Positions 4,611 to 9,398 of a stretch of DNA of 9,398 nucleotides are shown piece after piece. Origin of the DNA: Desulfuromonadaceae bacterium GWC2_58_13 (lineage in GTDB: Bacteria; Desulfobacterota; Desulfuromonadia; Desulfuromonadales; Trichloromonadaceae); assembly GCA_001825565.1 (NCBI GenBank), contig MHXM01000113.1, forward strand, positions 801 through 10,198, read 5' to 3'. The translations under genes and the position numbers were made by a program. Within the stretch, counting starts at the first letter, position 1. Each line of letters begins with the position of its first letter. The notes under the pieces are model-generated. The model saw nothing but the letters and a program-made list of their open reading frames with translations. It had not been told where the DNA came from and did no database searches.

Positions 4611-7007
4611 ATGCCTTTTCATCCCCTGATCCCTGAAATTCTCCCAGTTTTCCCGTTGAGGGATCAGGTGGTTTTCCCCCACGTGGTTTTCCCGTTGTTC
4701 ATAGCGTCCAGAACCATGGCGATGGTCGACGATGCCATGCACGGCGACCAATTGCTGGTGTTGGCCACCTGTTCGGGCAACAGCCCCGGAGAGCGCCTGG
4801 CCGACTTCAGCCCGGTGGCCACGGGCTGCCGCATCAACCAGATTTTCCGGTTCCCGGATGGTGGGGGAAAGATTGTCGTCGAAGGTCTCAACCGTGTTCG
4901 TCTTCTGGAAGAAGTGCAGTTTCAGCCGTACCTGCTGGCTCGTGTCGAGGTGCTCGAAGAACCCGACCGTCGTGGCCTGGTGGCCGAGGCCCTGGTGCAG
5001 AGTGTCAATGCCCTGTTGAAAATTTCCATGGCCTATGGGCGCCCCCTGCCGGGCGATGTCCTCAAGATGATTGATAAAATCGACGACCCCGGCAATCTGG
5101 CCGACCTGGTCGCGGTTTACCTGAGGCTCGATCTGAGTACCCAGCTGCGTTTGTTGAGCACTCTCGATCCCCTGGAAAGGCTCAAGGAAGTCTATCTGCT
5201 GCTGACCACCGAGGTGCAGAAATTCCAGGTCCGCGGCGAGGTGCAAAGCGAGGTGGCCAAGCGTCTCGGCCGAACCCAGAAGGAATACCTGCTGCGGGAG
5301 CAGATGAAGGAGATTCAGGAGGAACTCGGCGACGTCGACCCCCGGCAGTCCGAGCTTAACGAGTTCAAAAAACGGATTGCCGACAGCGGCATGCCCGAGC
5401 ACGTTCGCGAAGTCGCCGAAAAGGAGCTGGCGCGCCTGGAACGGATCAATCCGGCCTCTCCCGAATATACCGTGTCCCGCACCTACATCGAGTATCTTTG
5501 CAATGTCCCCTGGAACAAGAAGACCGAAGACATTCTCGACATCGGCCTGGCCGAGCGGGTGCTCAACGAAGATCATTACAACCTCAAGGACGTCAAGGAG
5601 CGGATTCTCGAATACCTGGCGGTACGTTCTCTCAAGGCAACCACCAAGGGGCCGATTCTCTGCTTCGTGGGACCGCCCGGGGTCGGCAAAACGTCCCTCG
5701 GTCGGTCGATTGCCCGGGCCATGGGGCGCAAGTTCATCCGCATGTCCCTGGGGGGCATTAAGGACGAAGCCGAGATCCGAGGTCACCGACGGACCTACAT
5801 CGGCGCCCTGCCGGGACGGATCATCCAGGAAATCTGTCGGTCAGGGGCCAATAACCCGGTGTTCATGCTCGATGAAGTCGATAAGATCGGCCAGGATTTT
5901 CGCGGCGACCCGGCCTCGGCTCTGCTGGAAGTTCTCGATCCCGAACAAAACAACTCTTTTGTCGACCACTATCTCGATGTGCCTTTCGACCTCTCGGGGG
6001 TCATGTTCATCACCACCGCCAACGTCATGGATCCCGTGCCTCATGCCCTGCGCGACCGCATGGAGGTGATCCCCCTGTCCGGCTATAGCGACGAGGAAAA
6101 ATTGCAGATCGCCTTCCGGTTTCTGATTTCCAAGCAAATTGCGGAAAACGGCCTTGAAAAGCATCCGTTGACTTTCGAGGAAGGGGCCGTTGTCGCCATC
6201 ATCAAGAATTACAGCCGAGAAGCCGGAGTTCGAACCCTTGATCGCTTAATCGCTTCAATCTGCCGCAAGATGGCCAAAACGTTGGCCCAGGGCCAGCCAA
6301 CTCCGTCACGGGTGACACCGGCCGAGGTCGATAGATTGCTCGGTCCGCGTCGATATTTCATCGATGTGGCCGCCGAGGAGGATCGGGTCGGCGTCGTCAC
6401 CGGGCTGGCCTGGACCGAATCGGGGGGCGATATCATTTTTGTCGAGGCCGCCCGGATGCCGGGCAAGAAAGACCTGTCCCTGACCGGCAGCCTCGGCGAC
6501 GTGATGCAGGAATCGGCCCGCGCCGCACTTTCCTTTGTCCGCTCTCACGCGGCCGATTTCGGTATCGCCGCCGAGGTATTCGAGGCCAGCGACATCCACA
6601 TTCACGTCCCTTCCGGGGCCATCCCCAAGGATGGCCCTTCCGCCGGCATTACCATCGCCACGGCCCTGATTTCCCTGTTGACCGGCCGTCCGGCCCGGCG
6701 CGATGTGGCCATGACCGGCGAGTTGACCCTGTCGGGACGGATTCTTCCTATTGGCGGCGTCAAGGAGAAGGTCCTGGCCGCTCGCCGGGCCGGCGTTTTG
6801 TCTATTTTGCTCCCCGCGCGCAACCGCGAAAACCTTCGGGACATCGATGAATCGATTCTCGATTCGATCAAGGTGCAGTTCGTCGAATCGATGCACGATG
6901 TCGTTCGTGGGGCGCTGCTCGCTGTTCCGAGAACACCATCCGACGCGTCCGTGGAACCTTCCTGGAGCGCTTGTCACCTGCGTACCGAGGGGTGGATCAA
7001 AGACTGA
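4611..7007 (+). CDS. lon: ATP-dependent protease La (LonA)
   Basis: Lon is a cytoplasmic homohexameric AAA+ serine protease that unfolds and degrades damaged and short-lived regulatory proteins. The product has 798 residues, normal for LonA. The N-terminal substrate-binding domain begins [14 protein letters not shown] (11-24) and is followed by the helical segment with [16 protein letters not shown] (225-240). The AAA+ module has Walker A GPPGVGKT (354-361, K360), Walker B FMLDEVDK (D421, E422) and the ALRDRMEVI arginine segment (479-487). The protease domain carries the Ser-Lys dyad: S677 in KDGPSAGI and K720 in GGVKEK, 43 residues apart as in E. coli Lon (S679, K722). Nothing essential is missing; the last 25 or so residues are a non-conserved tail. 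The ATG at 4611 has GGAG 6 bases upstream; an in-frame ATG at 4527 lies within the preceding gene and is rejected. It is probably co-transcribed with that 76-codon gene. No clear terminator follows the stop. Confidence 0.97.
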   Translation: MPFHPLIPEILPVFPLRDQVVFPHVVFPLFIASRTMAMVDDAMHGDQLLVLATCSGNSPGERLADFSPVATGCRINQIFRFPDGGGKIVVEGLNRVRLLEEVQFQPYLLARVEVLEEPDRRGLVAEALVQSVNALLKISMAYGRPLPGDVLKMIDKIDDPGNLADLVAVYLRLDLSTQLRLLSTLDPLERLKEVYLLLTTEVQKFQVRGEVQSEVAKRLGRTQKEYLLREQMKEIQEELGDVDPRQSELNEFKKRIADSGMPEHVREVAEKELARLERINPASPEYTVSRTYIEYLCNVPWNKKTEDILDIGLAERVLNEDHYNLKDVKERILEYLAVRSLKATTKGPILCFVGPPGVGKTSLGRSIARAMGRKFIRMSLGGIKDEAEIRGHRRTYIGALPGRIIQEICRSGANNPVFMLDEVDKIGQDFRGDPASALLEVLDPEQNNSFVDHYLDVPFDLSGVMFITTANVMDPVPHALRDRMEVIPLSGYSDEEKLQIAFRFLISKQIAENGLEKHPLTFEEGAVVAIIKNYSREAGVRTLDRLIASICRKMAKTLAQGQPTPSRVTPAEVDRLLGPRRYFIDVAAEEDRVGVVTGLAWTESGGDIIFVEAARMPGKKDLSLTGSLGDVMQESARAALSFVRSHAADFGIAAEVFEASDIHIHVPSGAIPKDGPSAGITIATALISLLTGRPARRDVAMTGELTLSGRILPIGGVKEKVLAARRAGVLSILLPARNRENLRDIDESILDSIKVQFVESMHDVVRGALLAVPRTPSDASVEPSWSACHLRTEGWIKD

Positions 7008-7058
7008 AGGCCCTGTCTGCAATCGATCGTTCGGTCAACAATTATTCTCCCGCGCCCG

Positions 7059-7087
7059 TCGACCCTTCAATCCGTTTAGTATATAAT
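7059..7087 (+). promoter_or_regulatory. Predicted sigma70-type promoter of the M16 peptidase pair
   Basis: An exact -10 box TATAAT (7082-7087) is preceded by a 17-base spacer and TCGACC (7059-7064; four of six match TTGACA). It lies in an AT-rich dip between lon and the peptidase genes. The start would be near 7094, leaving an untranslated leader of about 115 bases. The promoter makes the M16 pair a transcription unit independent of lon, although no lon terminator was recognised and readthrough is possible. Confidence 0.6.
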
Positions 7088-7165
7088 CGCTCTATATATT
7101 TTATGAGAACCTTACCGGTTGGCCGACTTTGACCTTTCCGAATGCTGAAGTCTCGGATATCTTAT

Positions 7166-7175
7166 TCATTAATGA
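7166..7175 (+). promoter_or_regulatory. Perfect 10-base palindrome in the M16 leader
   Basis: TCATTAATGA is a perfect 10-base palindrome about 33 bases before the peptidase start and downstream of the predicted transcription start. It could be a small operator for a dimeric regulator. It is short and AT-rich enough to occur by chance, so this is only a candidate. The rest of the 7008-7208 gap shows a weak TCCGA/TCGGA pairing and nothing else that I recognise. Confidence 0.2.
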
Positions 7176-7208
7176 TCTGTCGCCACCCAGGTATTCACAA
7201 GGAGTTGC

Positions 7209-8705
7209 ATGGTGTTGAAACATTGTCGGATGGGATTATGGATCGGTGCGTTTCTGCTGCTGCTGGTTTCTGCCGCCGGAGCACAGACGTTGGCCGAAAA
7301 AGTGCGGGAACATACCTATGATAACGGTCTGCGGCTGCTGGTGGTCGAGCGCCACGATTCGCCGACTTTCGCCGCTTATATTACCATCGGGGTCGGCTCG
7401 GTTCATGAAACCAGTGAAACCCGAGGGGTGGCTCACCTGCTGGAACACATGTTGTTCAAGGGCACCAAGACCCTGGGAACCACCGATTATCGGCAGGAAA
7501 AGCCGATCCTCGAAGACATTGAGCAAACCGGCGAAGCGCTTGATGCCCTCAAGGCCGGCAAGGATGCGGATCCCGAGCAGATTGCCGCCCTGCGGGAAAA
7601 ACTGAAAGCACTTCAGCAGCAGCACAAAAAGTTTGTGGTCAAGGATGAATTTTCGCGGATCTACGCCGAAAACGGAGGGACCGGTTACAATGCCTTCACC
7701 AGCAAGGATCTGACCACCTACCTGATTTCGCTGCCGGCCAACAAGCTCGAACTCTGGGCCGCCCTTGAGTCGGATCGGATGAAGAATGCGGTGCTGCGCG
7801 AATTTTTTACCGAACGCGAGGTGATTCAGGAAGAACGGCGCCGCTCCTATGACAGCAACCCGTCCGGGTTGCTCTATGAAAATCTGCTGGCGGCAGCCTT
7901 TACCGTGCATCCCTACCGCAACCCCATCATCGGCTGGCATTCGGATATCGAGCACCTGTCTCTGACCGAAACCCGCGATTTTCTCCACAAGTATTATGCG
8001 CCGGTGAATACCGTCATCGCTTTGGTTGGCGATCTCGACTTCGAGCAAACCGTGGCCATGGTCGGTCGGTATTTCGCCGACATCCCGCCGGGAGTCCCGG
8101 TACCGCAGGTCTGGGCGGTGGAGCCCCCTCAACTTGGAGAGAAGCGGATTCAGGTCGAATTCGAGGCCGAACCGAATGTCTCAATCGCCTTTCACAAACC
8201 GACTCTTCCCACACGGGAAGACTATGTGTTCGACCTGATCGACATGATCCTCGGCCAGGGGAGAACCTCCCGTCTGTATCAGTCGCTGGTGGTGGAAAAA
8301 CAGCTCGCCGCCTCGGTTTCCACCTCGGCTGCGCCGGGAGCGCGCTATCCCAACCTGTTCATGATTTCCGCCGAACCGCGCTATCCCCACACGGTAGCCG
8401 AAGTCGAACAGGCCATTTATGCCGAACTGGCTAGGCTGGCCAGCGAACCGGTCGATGTCGAAGAGCTGATCCGTTCCCGCAACCGGTTGGCGACCGACCG
8501 CCTGCGTTTTCTCAAGGGGAACGACGGGCTCGCCCATATGCTGACCTACTACCAGACGGTTGCCGGCGATTGGCGTTACCTGGTCCAATATGACGAGCAA
8601 GTGGCCGGGATCACTGCCGACGATATCCTGGCCGTGGCCAGAACCTATTTCGTTCCCGAAAATCGTACCGTCGCCATTCTGAGCAAAAAAGGGGGGCAGC
8701 CTTGA
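7209..8705 (+). CDS. Exported M16-family zinc metallopeptidase (catalytic member)
   Basis: This is a 498-residue peptidase of the M16 (pitrilysin/insulinase) family. An N-terminal signal peptide (hydrophobic WIGAFLLLLVSAAGA, likely cut after residue 25) sends it to the periplasm. The inverted zinc motif H76-L-L-E79-H80 is intact, with E79 as catalytic base; the third zinc ligand is probably E209 in EREVIQEER. Between them, residues about 98-148 form a charged, helical insertion (KLKALQQQHKK and flanks) not found in pitrilysin but, from memory, seen in a bacterial subgroup of the family. The C-terminal half contains the second M16 domain with LGQGRTSRLYQ (about 351-361). Start: AAGGAG lies 4 bases before the ATG at 7209; the GTG at 7212 gives better spacing and is a possible alternative. 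The stop overlaps the start of the next gene by 4 bases. Likely role is degradation of peptides in the envelope; the substrate is unknown. Confidence 0.93.
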   Translation: MVLKHCRMGLWIGAFLLLLVSAAGAQTLAEKVREHTYDNGLRLLVVERHDSPTFAAYITIGVGSVHETSETRGVAHLLEHMLFKGTKTLGTTDYRQEKPILEDIEQTGEALDALKAGKDADPEQIAALREKLKALQQQHKKFVVKDEFSRIYAENGGTGYNAFTSKDLTTYLISLPANKLELWAALESDRMKNAVLREFFTEREVIQEERRRSYDSNPSGLLYENLLAAAFTVHPYRNPIIGWHSDIEHLSLTETRDFLHKYYAPVNTVIALVGDLDFEQTVAMVGRYFADIPPGVPVPQVWAVEPPQLGEKRIQVEFEAEPNVSIAFHKPTLPTREDYVFDLIDMILGQGRTSRLYQSLVVEKQLAASVSTSAAPGARYPNLFMISAEPRYPHTVAEVEQAIYAELARLASEPVDVEELIRSRNRLATDRLRFLKGNDGLAHMLTYYQTVAGDWRYLVQYDEQVAGITADDILAVARTYFVPENRTVAILSKKGGQP

Positions 8706-9398
8706 ATTCGTTTGCCAGATATCTGCTACCGCTGCTGTTCCTGTTTCTGGGCGCCTGTTCGGCGTCGTCAGTCCGCCCCGATCAGCTCCGCTTCGCGCCC
8801 CTGAAGTTCGAGGTCCCGGTGATTGAGCAGGTCGAGCTGCCCAACGGCATCCGGCTCTATCTGCACGAGGACCACGAACTTCCCCTGGTTGAGATGTCGG
8901 CCCTGGTCGGTTCCGGGTCCATCGCGGATCCGGCCGACAAAACCGGGTTGGCCGACCTGTTTGCCGCCCTGTTGCGGACGGGTGGGGCCGGCCGGCTTAC
9001 TCCGGATGCCTTTGATCGGCGCCTGGAACAGATGGCGGCGGATTTTGTCGTCAGCGCGGATACCTATGCCACCACCCTGGGACTCTCCCTGCGGCGGACC
9101 GATCTGCGTGAAGGCCTGGAGATGCTCGATGAGGTGCTGCGTCGTCCCGCTTTCGATCCGCAACGTTTCGAGTTGGCTCGCCGTCAAGCCATCGAACTGG
9201 TGCGGCGCCAGGATGACGAGCCGGAGTCGGTGGCCTCACGGGCCATGATGCGGGCTCTGTACGGCGAGCATCCCCTGGGACGAACTCCGACGGTGGCGAG
9301 TCTGCAAGCGGTCACCCGCGAAGACCTGTTGCGGTTACAAAAACGCAGCATGCAACCGGATAGCCTCTGGCTGGGGATTACCGGCGATTTCGACCGGC
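8702..9398 (+). CDS. M16-like lipoprotein without the zinc motif (3' end cut off)
   Basis: The visible 232 codons encode a second M16-type protein. It starts at TTG (8702), overlapping the preceding stop as TTGA, with a G-rich AGGGGGG ribosome site. No ATG or GTG fits, since the next in-frame GTG is downstream of the lipobox. Residues 1-19 form a lipoprotein signal with lipobox L16-G-A-C19; the residue after the cysteine is Ser, not Asp, which favours the outer membrane. Lined up with the preceding peptidase (GVGSVHETSETRGVAHLLEH against GSGSIADPADKTGLADLFAA), the HxxEH residues are replaced: H by D85, E by A88, H by A89. The fold appears kept, for example ALYGEHPLGR and the following helices. 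I infer a non-catalytic partner of the upstream peptidase, as in other M16 pairs such as mitochondrial processing peptidase. The C-terminal part lies beyond the window. Confidence 0.88.
   Translation, partial: MNSFARYLLPLLFLFLGACSASSVRPDQLRFAPLKFEVPVIEQVELPNGIRLYLHEDHELPLVEMSALVGSGSIADPADKTGLADLFAALLRTGGAGRLTPDAFDRRLEQMAADFVVSADTYATTLGLSLRRTDLREGLEMLDEVLRRPAFDPQRFELARRQAIELVRRQDDEPESVASRAMMRALYGEHPLGRTPTVASLQAVTREDLLRLQKRSMQPDSLWLGITGDFDR

Noticed and set aside
4503..5786. A 427-codon open frame on the minus strand opposite lon
   Set aside because: It lies fully antisense to conserved LonA sequence, has no family motifs and a composition rich in Gly, Leu, Gln and His typical of antisense frames.
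6841..6895. Cluster of ATCGAT/GATTCGAT words near the lon 3' end
   Set aside because: It falls on codons for Asp-Ile/Ser-Ile-Asp repeats in the Lon C-terminal region ([10 protein letters not shown]) and is explained by coding sequence.
6306..7022. A 238-codon minus-strand frame at the lon 3' end, and the antisense 298-codon frame at 7236-8132
   Set aside because: Both are opposite conserved coding sequence (the Lon protease domain and the M16 catalytic domain) and look like shadows.

Overview
The window reads like chromosomal DNA of a GC-rich anaerobic bacterium, most likely of the Desulfuromonadia (Geobacter/Pelobacter/Desulfuromonas) group. This placement is inferred from gene content and protein style (an Mvh-type hydrogenase module, a DUF4332 protein, LonA, paired M16 peptidases), not from any marker gene. 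There are no RNA genes, insertion sequences, CRISPR arrays or phage genes. Nearly all of the sequence is coding, and the gaps between genes are under 210 bases.

Positions 1-2445 (minus strand) hold a tightly packed operon read from right to left. It encodes a GltD-like FAD/NAD(P) oxidoreductase loaded with iron-sulfur motifs, an MvhD-type [2Fe-2S] subunit, and the start of an MvhG-type [NiFe]-hydrogenase small subunit that runs off the left edge. The genes overlap by 4 and 11 bases. The set looks like the electron-transfer arm of a cytoplasmic [NiFe] hydrogenase whose usual HdrA partner is replaced, at least within this window, by a GltD-like flavoprotein.

Positions 2557-4164 (minus strand) hold a small DUF4332 helix-hairpin-helix protein, followed by a terminator that shields the hydrogenase operon. 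Upstream of it is an ATP-type 6-phosphofructokinase (pfkA). The DUF4332 gene has a leader with two abutting inverted repeats.

Positions 4165-4360 form a divergent promoter region with one sigma70-like promoter facing each way. To the right, on the plus strand, a 76-residue probable coiled-coil protein of unknown function precedes lon (ATP-dependent protease La) by 19 bases, so the two are probably co-transcribed.

Positions 7008-9398 (plus strand) start with a separate promoter (exact TATAAT) and a leader of about 115 bases. Then come two translationally coupled M16-family genes: an exported, catalytically complete zinc peptidase, and a lipoprotein paralogue starting at TTG in which all three residues of the zinc/catalytic HxxEH motif are replaced. 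They resemble the active/inactive pairs known in this family, here probably in the periplasm and on the outer membrane. The second gene is cut by the right edge.
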